From the NCBI RefSeq assembly GCF_023156195.1, contig NZ_JAKUKA010000001.1:496001-560000 (forward strand): a stretch of 64,000 bases of DNA. The letters run 5' to 3'. The first letter of the stretch is position 1, and each line of letters begins with the position of its first letter. Under the pieces are notes generated by a model. It worked only from the letters and a program-made list of their open reading frames with translations, was not told the origin of the DNA and searched no databases. This document shows, one piece after another, positions 40,618 to 51,474 of this stretch. The stretch is from Chitinophaga sedimenti (GTDB taxonomy: Bacteria; Bacteroidota; Bacteroidia; Chitinophagales; Chitinophagaceae). The translations under genes and the position numbers were made by a program.

Positions 40618-41225
40618 ATGAAACGACTGATATTTTATACGCTGGCCTGCCTGGCCTTACACAATGGTCTCTCCGGCCAATCGTTACCTGAAAACTCAAT
40701 GGACGTACATCCGTTACCCATCGGGGCTATGGTGCCGGATATCGGGCTAGTATCGGCTGCAGGAGACAGTGTGGATATGAAATCTATTTTGAACGGAATG
40801 CCCACCGTCCTGGTATTTTACAGGGGTGGCTGGTGCCCGTATTGCAACCGTCAGCTGGCAGACCTGGCGGTGGTGGAGAAGGATTTGAAGGCAATGGGAT
40901 ACCGGTGGTGGCCGTGAGCCCGGACGTTCCGGAGCGGTTGCGGGAATCGCAGGACAAAGGAGATTTGGGCTACCGGTTGTTTTCAGATGCATCGGGGAAG
41001 CTGATCAGGGCTATGGGGCTTGGATATAAGGTGCCGGAAAATTACCGCGGTATCATCCGCAAGGCATCCGATGGGCAGAATGAAGATTTGTTGCCAGCGC
41101 CGGCCGTATTCCTGGTAGACGGGCAGGCGAAGATCACCTTTTCGTATATGAATCCGGATTTCAAACAAAGGTTGTCAGGAGAAGCACTAGTACAGGCGGC
41201 GAAGGCGTTTCGCGGCAGGCCATAA
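40618..41225 (+). CDS. Peroxiredoxin-like AhpC/TSA protein, exported (frameshifted)
   Basis: About 203 residues. Signal peptide (LIFYTLACLALHNGLSGQ), then a thioredoxin-fold peroxiredoxin domain with YRGGWCPYCNRQLADLAVVE near residues 68-88; the WCPYC pair is the likely active site. After a frame break near 40898 (GGG for GGGG) it continues IPVVAVSPDVPERLRESQDK and ends PAVFLVDGQAKITFSYMNPD. Probably a periplasmic thiol peroxidase or bacterioferritin-comigratory-like protein. It follows the spondin gene by 94 bp on the same strand. Confidence 0.82.
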
Positions 41226-41257
41226 TGATCGATGGCTTACTGCGCCGGATGATGCCG

Positions 41258-41299
41258 TTCGCTTTGCTGCCTGTGAACACGGACGGGCAGCAAAGCGAA
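41258..41299 (+). terminator. Hairpin after the peroxiredoxin gene
   Basis: Perfect 14-bp inverted repeat TTCGCTTTGCTGCC / GGCAGCAAAGCGAA with a 14-nt loop, 32 bp after the stop. No T run follows, so termination is likely but not certain. Confidence 0.5.
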
Positions 41300-41614
41300 T
41301 GGACTAACAACTACGGGTGTAAACCTAAGTCCGGATTATCTAACCAGGGTGTAAACCTCTTTTAGGACGTGACAGCTGCTTTGCGGGCCTACCGAACCTA
41401 CACCGATCCATCACCTATCCATCACTGAACCATCCAACCCACGTATACCCCATACCCCACATCGCACTATCCCCGCACCCCGACAGAAATAACCGAAAGT
41501 GATATGGCAGAACGCAAAATTTGCCCCGAATCTTTGCGACAAATTGACTCTTTTTGCAACAAAATGATACGGACAAACGCAAATGTGACCCCCATCTTTG
41601 CATAAACATCGCTT
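41300..41614. other. Intergenic region
   Basis: No gene seen. Near the right end are two related short motifs, TTTGCGACAAA and TTTGCAACAAA (about 41535 and 41552), then CATCTTTGCATAA about 40 bp before the next start, a weak -7-like element. Confidence 0.4.
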
Positions 41615-42153
41615 ATGATCCAGCATGGTTTTAATGCCGTATCCAGCGGCGCAAGCGGCCAGTTCGGCAAGCAGGTCGTCGTGTACTTCCGTTACGGCAA
41701 ACAGATTATCGCCAGGACGCCGCGCAAGCGTCCAGGTAGAGGTACAGACGCGCAGGAACGTACAAAAGCGCAGTTTCGGGAGGGAGCTGCATGGTCTGCC
41801 AAAGTGCGGAAGTCATCCGTGTTACATGATGTCTATAAATCCGGCCTTCATGGTTCACTCAATGTTCATAATCTGGCCATCGCTGATTATTTACAGGCGC
41901 CGGTGATTCACGGGGTGGAGATAGGCGATCGGGGAATAGTTGTAAAGGCTACGGATAATTTCAAAGTAGCCATGGTAACGGTACGTTTGTACAACCGCAA
42001 CGGCGAGCTGGTAGAGAGTGGTAAAGCGGCGCAGGAGGATCCGGAGTGCTACCCGGAAAGAAGCAGCTGGATGGCTGTCGTGTAGTCGTGTCGGTGACAG
42101 ACCTGCCGGGGAATGAAGCGCTAAGGGAGCTGTTAATAGAAGGGGGAGCATGA
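41615..42153 (+). CDS. Hypothetical protein, similar in form to small DUF6266-like proteins (frameshifted)
   Basis: About 179 residues. It opens with a glycine-rich module GFNAVSSGASGQFGKQVVVY / FRYGKQIIARTPRKRPG, then a helix TDAQERTKAQFREGAAW, and a beta domain at the C-terminus (RVVVSVTDLPGNEALRELLI after a frame break near 42045, where GG lost a base). The layout 'short glycine/Lys-rich opener, DAQ helix, beta domain' recalls uncharacterised Bacteroidota families. No signal peptide; basic N-terminal half. Function unknown. Confidence 0.6.
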
Positions 42154-42539
42154 AGTATAGGCCGGTAAGTGACCACGAGGCTTTACCTGAGAGCGAATGG
42201 TTGTCGATGATTACCCGTCAGCCACCTTCCTAGCATAAGCCCGGGAGGAACGTCGCAAGACGCCTGAAGGGGCGAACCGGAGCATCACAAAAGGTGATGC
42301 ATCCTGTAATTAGTTCTTTGACATATTGGTTAAAAAAGGCCCGCTTTTTATTTATATATAGAAGGGGAGCCGCCAGTACTGTTCTCCCTACTCCGGGGTG
42401 TGGAGGAAGGACGGCGGCTGCCCTTTACTTGCACGTCAAACACGATTTTAGCATCTGCCGCAGTTCATCTGCCATTTCAGTGTTACAGGTGATTGCGCAC
42501 TGATATTCTTTCCCAACTTTAGCCTACAATCAATCAAAT
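42154..42539. other. Structured intergenic region with a boxA-like motif
   Basis: About 386 bp without a gene. It contains a hairpin GCATCAC-AAAAG-GTGATGC near 42281, then AGTTCTTTGACATATTGG near 42310, which resembles the conserved antitermination-type element in Bacteroidota rRNA leaders and spacers, and further on a GCCGCC / GGCGGC pair (about 42370-42418). It may be a leader RNA of the following lipoprotein gene. Tentative. Confidence 0.35.
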
Positions 42540-43313
42540 ATGAAAATGACCAGTACTGTTCTTCGTTTGCTGATAGTGGTGCTATTGGCCACTTCCTGCG
42601 GCAAAGACCCGAAAGAAGAGCCGGGAGGCGCTACAGACCCTGGAACTGTAACCAAAGGTTATGTGAAAGGTAAAGTGACCGACACCAAAGGGCAACCGGT
42701 AAAAGGTGTAAAGATCATCATCGATAACACATTAATCTATAACAGCAACTTGCTCGGTGTTACAGACGCCAATGGTAATTATAGCATCCGGCTGACGAAT
42801 TTTACCTGGCAGGCTTATGCAGAAAAGGAGGTGAGTTATAATGGCCAAACGTATAAGATTAATTATCATCCCGATAATAACGAAGGGTTTAGCCAGGAGG
42901 GCGCCATTCGGAATTTTCAATGGAAACTGACGGGACAAAGACCTGGTCAAACCGGTTTCTATGGCGGCACGATCATGATCGATAAACATATACTGAGCGA
43001 GGTGTATGATTCAGAAAACATCGAATTTACTTTAACACCGGCCGGTAACTTGATCGACAACTCGGCCGGTGAGGTGATCCGGAAAAAGCATGGCCAGCCA
43101 ACAACAGATACTTATGGCAAACTGGTAGATATCCCGATTGGCCGGTACACTGTAACGGCTACCTACCATGGTACCGCCGGCAATGTGGCGATTAAACTGC
43201 GTGACAAGGGGCATAATCCTAATGGCCCGTTTACTGCCAGTATTACGCTGGATATAGATGCCAATACGAACTATGGCAACAATATGGCTTTTATCGACTA
43301 TACCGAAAAATAA
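42540..43313 (+). CDS. Lipoprotein with carboxypeptidase-regulatory-like domain
   Basis: 257 residues, intact. Lipoprotein signal ending LLATSC (Cys20). A CarboxypepD_reg-like beta-sandwich follows (VKGKVTDTKGQPVKGVKIII ... GVTDANGNYSIRL), then a longer beta region with NFQWKLTGQRPGQTGFYGGT and YGKLVDIPIGRYTVTATYHG. It is a clear paralogue of the gene at 45516-46242 (shared WKLTG...GxYGG, IPIGRYxVxAxY and an N-terminal KGKVxxxxGxPVxGxKIxx). Probably a surface binding or scaffold lipoprotein; function unknown. Confidence 0.75.
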   Translation: MKMTSTVLRLLIVVLLATSCGKDPKEEPGGATDPGTVTKGYVKGKVTDTKGQPVKGVKIIIDNTLIYNSNLLGVTDANGNYSIRLTNFTWQAYAEKEVSYNGQTYKINYHPDNNEGFSQEGAIRNFQWKLTGQRPGQTGFYGGTIMIDKHILSEVYDSENIEFTLTPAGNLIDNSAGEVIRKKHGQPTTDTYGKLVDIPIGRYTVTATYHGTAGNVAIKLRDKGHNPNGPFTASITLDIDANTNYGNNMAFIDYTEK

Positions 43314-43405
43314 TATTAAAGGGGAATGACATCCCGGCATCCGTTCCGGCGACAGAAAGAACATCGACAGGAACAGCCGGCAGAGATCTTCCGCTGGTTA
43401 CGCTT

Positions 43406-44047
43406 TTACAAATTCCGCTTGCTGCTTTCAATTTTAATAAACGCAGGCAGGTAATTAGGCGTACACCCTTTTGATACCTTATCGTCTTTATAAAGTCCCG
43501 TTTTTTCTCCCAGGGTGATGCACCGATTCCGGTACTGTTTGTCATAAATGCCGATCCAGCCCGCGGTGAAGTTCATGGCCCATTGTACTTCCGGCACTTC
43601 TTTAGCGATATCGGTCTCTATTTTGGCTAACAGGGCGGGCGTATTGGCAGGGGATGGTTGTCCCATCCATCGCAAACGCCCCTGGTAATACCAGAATATC
43701 CGTCTTTGCAATGCGGAAGCGCTATGCTCCCAGGATTCGATCAACGCAATGGTCTTTTTGTTTTTTACGAGCTGGTTGGCCATGAGCCAGTCCACCAGCT
43801 GGTTGCGCTCATGCAGCGGGTGGATGTACATATCCCCGATCAGTTGATTGGTTAAGTCCGCTGACACCTGCTTATTGTCCATAATGAGTATCGCCAGTAA
43901 CCTTGGCTGGAGCTGTCCGGTCGACCATAGTTCCAGGGCCAGTTCGTGCTCCGTTTTCAGCTGCTTCGCAATGTTGCGTAAGTCGCCAAGCTTGGTTTTG
44001 GCGTTTATTTTACCCAGGATGGTGGCTGCTGCCGACGAGGTTTTCAT
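43406..44047 (-). CDS. DNA alkylation repair protein (AlkD-like HEAT repeat)
   Basis: 213 residues, intact. All-helical repeats of the AlkC/AlkD DNA glycosylase family: LGDLRNIAKQLKTEHELALE / LWSTGQLQPRLLAILIMD, RNQLVDWLMANQLVKNKKTI, LIESWEHSASALQRRIFWYY. The Bacteroidota branch often shows WxxSxxxxxRRxxW as here. Characterised AlkD excises positively charged alkylated bases; activity of this branch is not shown. It lies 45 bp downstream of a lipoprotein gene on the same strand. Confidence 0.78.
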   Translation of the reverse strand: MKTSSAAATILGKINAKTKLGDLRNIAKQLKTEHELALELWSTGQLQPRLLAILIMDNKQVSADLTNQLIGDMYIHPLHERNQLVDWLMANQLVKNKKTIALIESWEHSASALQRRIFWYYQGRLRWMGQPSPANTPALLAKIETDIAKEVPEVQWAMNFTAGWIGIYDKQYRNRCITLGEKTGLYKDDKVSKGCTPNYLPAFIKIESSKRNL

Positions 44048-44092
44048 GGGTGATGTGATTGATAATAGTTAATAAAGTCACGACGTCATAAG

Positions 44093-44713
44093 CTAACAGG
44101 GAAACCACCACTGCAGCGCGAAAAGCCTGCCATCCTTCACATACAGGCGGATGTGGCCGTCGGAGATGTTGTTTTTATCTTCTCTCAAACATATCATGTC
44201 CAGCTGCCCTTCACCGGCTACATCTGTAACGGTGGCCTGTTGCGCGGCATTTGGAAACAGCTTTTTGAGATCGGTCATAGTGGTCTGCTTGTTCAATGTA
44301 TGCCCCTTAAAAACGATGAAGTCGCCATCACTGAACCTCACTTCGTCTATCGCCGCCTTCTCTTTTACGTTTTCATACCGCGACCCGTTTTTATAGAGGT
44401 ACCGGGCCTCTGGGTCCACCGAGCCATCTGTTTCCTGGAAAATATTGGTGCAGGGTTCTTCATCCGCGAGTAGCCGGGAACTGTCTGGCTCTCCGAGAGC
44501 AGCCCTGAATTCCTGCATGCTAAAGTAGCGGGGTAATTTACCGTTCAGCAGGATATCACGTTCTTCCATGACCTCTACAGCGGTATCTCTTTTCGGCACA
44601 TCGGCCTGCTGTGCGGTGGCAACCGTTTTATTTGGCTTTTCGTTACAGGAAACGGTCAGTGCAAGTGAGAGCACGGCAGTAAAAGGCCGGTATGATCTGG
44701 CAAACAATGTCAT
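44093..44713 (-). CDS. Hypothetical lipoprotein
   Basis: 206 residues, intact. Signal with lipobox LTVSC (Cys23), then a polar linker and a small globular domain with FSMQEFRAALGEPDSSRLLA, IDEVRFSDGDFIVFKGHTLN and HIRLYVKDGRLFALQWWFPC. The C-terminal part recalls small periplasmic alpha/beta domains, but I cannot name the family. The start MTLFARSY is preferred over the earlier Met two codons upstream, with little difference. Confidence 0.65.
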   Translation of the reverse strand: MTLFARSYRPFTAVLSLALTVSCNEKPNKTVATAQQADVPKRDTAVEVMEERDILLNGKLPRYFSMQEFRAALGEPDSSRLLADEEPCTNIFQETDGSVDPEARYLYKNGSRYENVKEKAAIDEVRFSDGDFIVFKGHTLNKQTTMTDLKKLFPNAAQQATVTDVAGEGQLDMICLREDKNNISDGHIRLYVKDGRLFALQWWFPC

Positions 44714-44825
44714 AGGCACTAATATAGGAAGATGTTCTTGGATGATAGTATAGTTCGCATGCTTTTTTCCCCATTACGGCGGTTCATATTAACATGGAAG
44801 CGTAAAGCACCTTAATTTGCCGGCT

Positions 44826-45502
44826 ATGACGACCATTTCGCTCACACATGATAGTTCCTCATTTAACGCGCTTTATTTTAACGCGGAGGGGGCAAGCCGC
44901 GCCATTCTATTTGCCGTTGGGTCGGGAGGCAATCCCGAGCGGCATCTTCCCTTGCTACAACATTTGCACGAAAGGGGAATGACCGTGATCGCGCCGTATT
45001 TCGAGCGGCTGGTTACGTCCGGTCCGGATGCCGGGATGTTATTGGACAGGGCTGCCAGACTGCGTGCAGCGTTCCGGCATGTCCACAAGTTACAGGTTGC
45101 CGGGATAGGGCATTCGATTGGCGCTACGTTGTTGTTGGCGATGGCGGGAGGAAATATGTTCACGGCGCCCGGTGCGCCATTGCCGGTGGTGCCGGATACG
45201 CCTATGGACAAACTGGTGCTGTTTGCGCCCCCACGGGGTATTTTGATGCGCCCGGAGCATTGGATAAGGTCCTCTGTCCCGTGCAGGTATGGGCCGGGGA
45301 ATTGGACGCTGTTACGCCGCCTGTGCAGCTGGCTGTATTGCAGCGAAGGCTGCCGGGACGGTTAGACGCAAGGCTGGTGGAGCATGCCGGGCATTTTACG
45401 TTTATGAATGTATTGCCACCCGGCATGTCGGATAGTATGGAAGATCGGGAGAAGTTTCTTCAACATTTAGCCAAAGAGGTAGAAACTTTTGTGTCAACAT
45501 AG
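44826..45502 (+). CDS. Alpha/beta hydrolase (dienelactone-hydrolase-like) (frameshifted)
   Basis: About 226 residues. Nucleophile elbow GIGHSIGATLLLAMAGG (Ser near 97), acid in VWAGELDAVTPP, histidine in LVEHAGHFTFMN. The frame breaks near 45235 in GGGG (five expected), restoring PPRGYFDAPGALDKVLCPVQ. No signal peptide, so cytoplasmic. Likely an esterase/lactonase; substrate unknown. The ATG at 44826 is preferred; a TTAATTTG -7-like element lies just before it. Confidence 0.8.
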
Positions 45503-45515
45503 TCAGCGGCTTCCG

Positions 45516-46242
45516 TTATTCTTTCACATCCAGCGTAAGGCAGTTTTTACAAAAATCTGTAGCAGGATTAAAATCAACCACCACACTATTTCCATAAGCG
45601 CCGGTATCCGACAGTCTGATTTGCATTGTTTTTGTGCCTGTCCCGGCGGTGCGTACACTGCCGATACAAGGTACCGGCCGATGGGTACTTCTATTTTCTG
45701 GCTGTTGGGCACCTTTATGGTAATGGTACTGCCCGTGCTGCCGTCGATTAGTGCGCCCTGTGGAACGAGGGTAAGTGTTACATTGGTATAATCGTAAAAC
45801 GTGCCCGGCTCCGAGGCTACCGTAACCTGCCCGCCGTAAATGCCGGTCGACCGGCCAACCTGTTCGCCGGTCAGCTTCCAGGTAAAATTCCGTACCGCGC
45901 CATCTTCCGGGAAAAAGTCGTTGGTCGACTCCGGGTGCAGGTCCATCGTGTAGCGTTTGCCGTTATAATCCTTTTGAATAGAGGCGTAAGCGTAAAGGCG
46001 TCACTGCCCAGTCCGGCCAGTTTGCGGCTGTAGGTGCCGTTTTCTAAAGTGGACGTCACCGTATTTTCGTTGTACCAGATCACGCTCGATACAACAATCT
46101 TTGCACCGGCCACCGGGCGTCCGTCGGCGGTTAGCACTTTTCCCCGTATCATGCCGGCCGTTTGGTTAGTATTGTCGGGGGCGTCTTTCTTGCAGCCCAT
46201 CAGGAGCAATGGTACTGCCAACAACAGGTGAATCGCATTCAT
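45516..46242 (-). CDS. Lipoprotein with carboxypeptidase-regulatory-like domain, paralogue of 42540-43313 (frameshifted)
   Basis: About 242 residues. Signal MNAIHLLLAVPLLLMGCKKD with the lipobox Cys, then IRGKVLTADGRPVAGAKIVV and, after frame breaks near 45990 (T run) and 45625 (A run), FYAYASIQKDYNGKRYTMDL, NFTWKLTGEQVGRSTGIYGG, IEVPIGRYLVSAVYAPPGQA and CKNCLTLDVKE at the end. It shares its whole layout with the lipoprotein 3 kb upstream on the other strand, so the two arose by duplication. Function unknown. Confidence 0.72.
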
Positions 46243-46554
46243 TATACAATGTATTAAGTGGCCGGCAAATGTAAATGACTTGCCCGCCCCATTCAACTTG
46301 TGTCGACATACGCACGGGGATCAAAGACAAAAGCCGCATAAATCCTGCGATTTGCGCGGCTTTTTGCTAAGATATGTATAAGCGCTTACCCCGCTAATCT
46401 TCGCTTTCTCCATCACTTGTAGGCAAAATCGCAAAGTTACCCGGTTCGATCTTTGTGAGGGGAGCGGCGGCGCATATGCAATTACATGGTTGTCCGCAAC
46501 CTTATATATTTTGAAGTTCAGTTTTCAGTCCACCTTCGGTCTGAGGCATGTCAA
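46243..46554. other. Intergenic region with terminator
   Basis: No gene seen. It contains the hairpin listed separately; the rest has no structure I recognise. Confidence 0.4.
46331..46366. terminator. Hairpin with T run
   Basis: AAAAGCCGC / GCGGCTTTTT with an ~18-nt loop holding a second short pairing (AAATC..GATTT). It lies in the gap between two genes that both face left, downstream of the TlpA-like gene at 46555, so it probably terminates that gene. Confidence 0.6.
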
Positions 46555-48124
46555 TCAGTCTGCTTCATTTATTATCTTTTGCAGTAAGTCATTTCCAGGG
46601 TACCCTGTGAAATGATGTTTTAATACCCCTTTTTATCAAATACAAGATAGCTGGGTACCCCTTCGAACTTGTAGTGCTCATACAGGTACGTCCACTCTTT
46701 TGAAGTCAGGTAGTAATGCTCTCCACCGATGCCCTGTATGCGCTCTTTCCATAGTTTTTTGGGAGACGATGGGTTGGTGATGTAGATAAATGTAGCATCA
46801 TTATCTGCTATGCGCATTTTTAATGCCCGTGAGTCTTTAATGGCTTCCAGGCAGGGTATACACCAGGTGGCCCAGAAATCAACAATGACGGTTTTTCCTT
46901 TATACCGGGCAATAATGGCGTTCATTAATGCCTCGGCAGGTACGCCTGGTGTGTCATTGATGACAAGTTTGTTTTTTGAGAGGGCGGTTTGTATAACTTC
47001 CTGGTTCCGGCGTAATAGCAGCTTTTCAAGGTCTGATCCCTTGTAGTATTTTTTGATGTTGTCGATTTGTGTTGGCGAGAGCGGTTGCACCTCCACTTCG
47101 AATTGCAGGCCATAAGCATTGCCTATCAGCATATCATAAAACATGCCCTGATCGAACCCTAAAAGCGGCGCCAGTATCTGTTTCGTGTTCCGGACCCATT
47201 CGTCAACCGGGGTGTCCCGTATGCGTGGGATATTCAATATGTTATTGGTCAGTAATTCCTGCGTAAAAGCCGGGAAGGAGTGCGCGTACAGGTATTGAGG
47301 ATTGTTCAGGTTCAGTTCCTTCAGAAAAGAAAAGTATTGACGGTCGGGCGTTTGTATCTTTGAACTGTCCGGTTTTTGTTGATTGTTCGTATTCCGGTAG
47401 TTCAGTTGCATTTCTCCCTGGTAGTCAAAAATATGCGTGTAATACATCGCGAGCAGGTAATCCCTGAATACCAGCTGTTTCATTGACCCGGATAGCGGCG
47501 ATTGATTCAGTATGGTCCATCTTTCGTAGAAAACGTTTTTGTAAAATTGATGAACTCCGTAAATGACCGGTCGTACAAGGTGGGCCGTGGTTTATTGGAT
47601 TTATGTGCCAGTAATTCATTAAACCTGGCAAGCCCCTGCAGCATATCTGCTTCCGTAAATTCCGGAAGATCACCGGCGTTTAGTTGATTGACCATTCCTT
47701 CCTGTGGCTGGTTTGCGAATGCCGGCTGGCCGCTGACTTTTATTTTGTTAATCGCGCCTTCGTCGTTATAGCTGAAGGTTACTTTATTCTCCCCGCCCTT
47801 TTTTAATGGCGCCGTCACCCAATGTTCCCGGTTGACGCTGGTGGAAATGGCACAAATACCCAGGTTTGTCTCCGTGTTTACTTTTAACGCAAAACGGCCG
47901 TTGGGCTGCACCAGCGTTTTGTATTGTTTATGCCGGCCGGTAAACGGTTGCCCGATCGTTACAAACAGCCACACACTGTCCTCTTTAAGATCGGCGGGGA
48001 TAAATACTTCACCACTCATGGTAAGGGTGCCGGCCTGTAAAACGGGGCCGGTTTGGGCGCAGGTAAGTAGTGGTAAAAGGAATACAGAGACAACAATGGT
48101 TAGTTTGCTTGTAATTGATCGCAT
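46555..48124 (-). CDS. TlpA-like thiol-disulfide oxidoreductase (two frameshifts)
   Basis: About 523 residues. Signal peptide (LTIVVSVFLLPLLTCAQ), an N-terminal beta domain of DUF4369 type (GTLTMSGEVFIPADLKEDSV), a helical middle, and a C-terminal thioredoxin fold with VIVDFWATWCIPCLEAIKDS near residue 418 and cis-Pro region FEGVPSYLVFDKKG. Frame breaks are near 47540 (T run, restoring INFYKNVFYERWTILNQSPL) and near 46627 (G run, restoring DKKGVLKHHFTGYPGNDLLQ). Unlike the pair at 8.5-11 kb it stands apart from any SusCD genes. Confidence 0.83.
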
Positions 48125-48518
48125 AATAACGTGGATTGATAGTTTTGATGCGCGCTGAAAGCTGTTGCCGGCGGCGGGTTAAGGGAATATGTTAAGTTTG
48201 CTGATGGGAGCGTGGTCAACAAGATAGGAAAAATAGTTTACTTTTTAGTCTGCTGCTACGTCGTTCATTAGCATAAGTCATGTTATCGCTGACCGCATCC
48301 ACCAGGTACTCGCCGTCGTTCTTTAGCCGCGATGCCCCCGTTCTCTATCCGGGTTTACCAGTACTCTACAAATGCTACCGGTCCAGCCGCTGCCCGCTGC
48401 CACGATGTCGTTTTTTAACATAACAAAGTCTTATTCGTACTTTTTTAGGATGCTTACCCACCGTATTTTTAGCTGTCAACCGTTGCCCATTACATACTTC
48501 AATTCCACAAATGAAAAC
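48125..48518. other. Intergenic region, possible gene relic
   Basis: About 394 bp. On the minus strand a protein-like reading (KNDGEYLVDAVSDNMTYANE, about 48240-48330) appears but has no start and is interrupted. I see no intact gene. It holds the promoter region of the GH43 pair, not resolved further. Confidence 0.35.
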
Positions 48519-49894
48519 ATGCGAAAGTGCAAACTGATAATATTACTGCTATTTTCCTGCGGCACTGTTACCGCGCAGGTCCCCAATCCATTTGGCCACG
48601 CCTTGATCCCGGATATGATTGCCGACGCGAGCATCGTGGAGTTTAACGGCACTTTTATTGCTATGCCACCACGGATGGTTACGGGCAGGGGCTTAAAACA
48701 TCCGGTCCGCCGGTGGTTTGGAAGTCCAAAGACTTTGTGAACTGGACTTTCGACGGCACGTATTTTCCATCTGCTATAAAAGAACTTTACTGGGCGCCGA
48801 GCAAAGCCATTTTTAGAAACGGGCGGTACTACATTTATCCAACGGTGAACGGGTATATGTATGCCGCTGTCGCCAATAAGCCGGAAGGTCCTTTCCGGCT
48901 TGCCCGCGGGAAAGACGAATGGAAGAAGCCTTTTTCTTCGTCCACGCTTTTGCAGACCAAAGACCCGGGTGGAATCGATGCGGAGGTGTTTGTCGATGAT
49001 GACGGGCAGGCCTGCCTGTTTTGGGGGCAACGCCACGCGGCAAAGCTGGGTGATGACATGATAACGGTAGATTCCACCATTCATGTTATTCCAACACCAG
49101 GAAAGGAATATTCGGAAGGGCCTATTTTCTTTAAAAGAAAAGGTATTTATTATTACCTGTATACGATTGGCGGGGATGAGAAATATCAGTATGCTTATGT
49201 GATGAGCAAGGTATCACCTTTGGGTCCATTTACGGTACCGGCTGATAATATTATTGCCACAACGGATTATCGCAAAGGTATTTTTGGCCCTGGGCATGGT
49301 TGCGTGTTTAATCCGAAAGGCAGCGATCATTATTACTTCGCATTTTTAGAGTTTGGAAGAGCGGGTACTAACCGGCAAACGTATGTGAATCAGCTGCAGT
49401 TTGCGCCGGATGGCACTATTCTGCCGGTGGACTTGTCGATGGACGGTGTAGGAGCGCTCCGGCAGGTAAAACGGAGGATGCAGCTGCTCGCCGATACGAT
49501 GTATGCTTCCAGTACCGCACCGCCGCTGGAGGTGAAGCCGATGAAAGATCCATTAAATAAACGGACGGAGAACTTTGTTGCACAGTTTGCGGCCGACGGC
49601 GCAAATGGGTCTCGCTGGATGGCTGCAACCGGAGATGAAGATCGCTGGCTCGTTGCTGATTTAGGTGAAGTGCGGAAAGTGCGCGGCAGTGAGGTATATT
49701 TTGTGCGCCCAACGGCCGGGCATGCCTACATACTGGAATATTCTACCGACGCAAAGGAATGGAAAAGGTGCGGTGGGCAAAACGTACCGGTAGTAAGATC
49801 GCCACAATCCGATCGTGTTAATATCCGTGGCCGTTATTTGAGAGTGAAGATTTTAAATGGAACGCCCGGCATCTGGGAGTGGAAAATCTATTAG
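48519..49894 (+). CDS. Glycoside hydrolase family 43 with C-terminal carbohydrate-binding-like domain (frameshifted)
   Basis: About 459 residues. Signal peptide (LIILLLFSCGTVTAQ); five-bladed propeller with the base Asp in MIADASIVEFNGTFYCYATT, the pKa-modulating Asp in GIDAEVFVDDDGQACLFWGQ and the acid Glu in YSEGPIFFKRKGIYY. The last ~130 residues form a discoidin-like beta-sandwich (LVADLGEVRKVRGSEVYFVR). Probably an exo-arabinofuranosidase, xylosidase or galactosidase. The frame breaks near 48656 in TTTT (five expected). It is separated by 3 bp from the second GH43, so they form an operon. Confidence 0.88.
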
Positions 49895-49897
49895 TAT

Positions 49898-51474
49898 ATG
49901 AAGAGGTTATTGATGATCGCCGTCCTGGTGGCAGCTGGCGGGCTAAAGGGGCATGCACAGCAGGAAGTACGATGGGGCGATTGGAAAACATGGGGTGATC
50001 AGGGAAACGGTACTTACAGGAACCCGGTTGTTCCGGCTGATTTCAGCGATATCGACTGCATCAGGGTAGGAAATGATTACTATGCCATATCCTCTACCTT
50101 CCAGTTTTCGCCGGGGATGACGATACTGCATTCCAGGGACCTGGTGAACTGGGAGATTTGCGGACATGCGATCGCGGACTTAACGCAGATCAGCCAGGAG
50201 CTGAACTGGACCAGGATGAACCGGTATGGTAAAGGTGTTTGGGCCGGAACGTTAAGGTATTACAAGGGCCGGTTTTACATCTTTTTGGTACCCCCGACGA
50301 GGGGTATTTCATGACATCCGCTCCGCAGCCGCAGGGTCCCTGGGAGCCTCTCACGCCACTCTTAGCCGAAAGTGGCTGGGACGACTGCTCCATGATATGG
50401 GACGATGACGGCCAGGCTTATTTCGTAGGAACGCATTTCGCCGATGGTTATAAGACTTATCTTTTCCGGATGCGTGCAGACGGAAAGGAAATCGACCGTG
50501 CATCTGCCGTGCTGGTAAATACAGGGAGCCACCGGGAGGCGAATAAGTTGATAAAGGTAAATGATTGGTATTACCTCGTTTTTAGTGAACATAAGCAGGA
50601 AACAGGGAGGTATGTAATGGCCAAACGGTCGCGAAAGGTAATGGGGCCGCACCTGGAAGAAAGGCAACTGGCGCTTGCCAGCCGCGAGGCCATGGAACCT
50701 AACCAGGGAGGCATCATCCGGGGGCCGGACAGCAACTGGTATTTTTTAACGCATCATGGCACAGGCGATTGGAGCGGACGCGTAATGAGCCTTTTACCTG
50801 TAACCTGGCAGGATGACTGGCCCATTATAGGGGAGGTGCTACCGGAGAAAATAGGCACAATGGCCTGGACCGGAAAGATGCCAGCTACCGGTGGAAAAAA
50901 GCTGTCCATTAAAAAGACCGACTACTTCGCCGGCACATCTTTATCCCCGCAATGGCAATGGAATTATCAACCGCGAAAAGACAAGTACTCGTTCACCGCA
51001 CGGCGATGGTTGCGCCTGGAAGCCTTTGCCCCACTAAAACCCGACGATTTAATGCAGGCCGGTAATACTTTAACACAACGGGTGTTCAGGAAAGCGCAAA
51101 ACGAGGTGGTGATCCAAATGGACATTAGCAATATGGCCGACGGACAGAAAGCCGGGCTTTGTCATTTTTCTTCACAACATGCGGCCCTCGGTGTGGTGAA
51201 AAGCGGCCCGTTTACCTATCTGGAATACAGGGAAAATGGCAAGGTAGTACGCGGGGATATCATCAGGCGTAAAACGATCTGGTTGCGCGCTGTTTGGGGA
51301 CTGGACGGCAAGTCCGGGAGCTACTACAGCCTGAACGGGCGTAAATATATCCCCTTCGGCGATGTCTATCAAATGGTATGGGGTAATTACCGGGGCGACC
51401 GTATCGGCATCTACAGCTTCAATGACAAAGGCGACGGCGGATGGGTGGATGTTGATTATGTCGAATATCGTTAA
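49898..51474 (+). CDS. Glycoside hydrolase family 43 with C-terminal beta-xylosidase-type domain (frameshifted)
   Basis: About 526 residues. Signal peptide (LLMIAVLVAAGGLKGHAQ), propeller with the base region DFSDIDCIRVGNDYYAISST, GWDDCSMIWDDDGQAYFVGT and acid Glu in HREANKLIKVNDWYYLV, then a ConA-like C-terminal domain (GLCHFSSQHAALGVV ... YSFNDKGDGGWVDVDYVEYR). This architecture is that of GH43 beta-xylosidases/arabinofuranosidases. The frame breaks near 50284 in TTTTT (six expected, restoring YIFFGTPDEGYFM). The stop codon is at the edge of a strong terminator. Confidence 0.9.
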
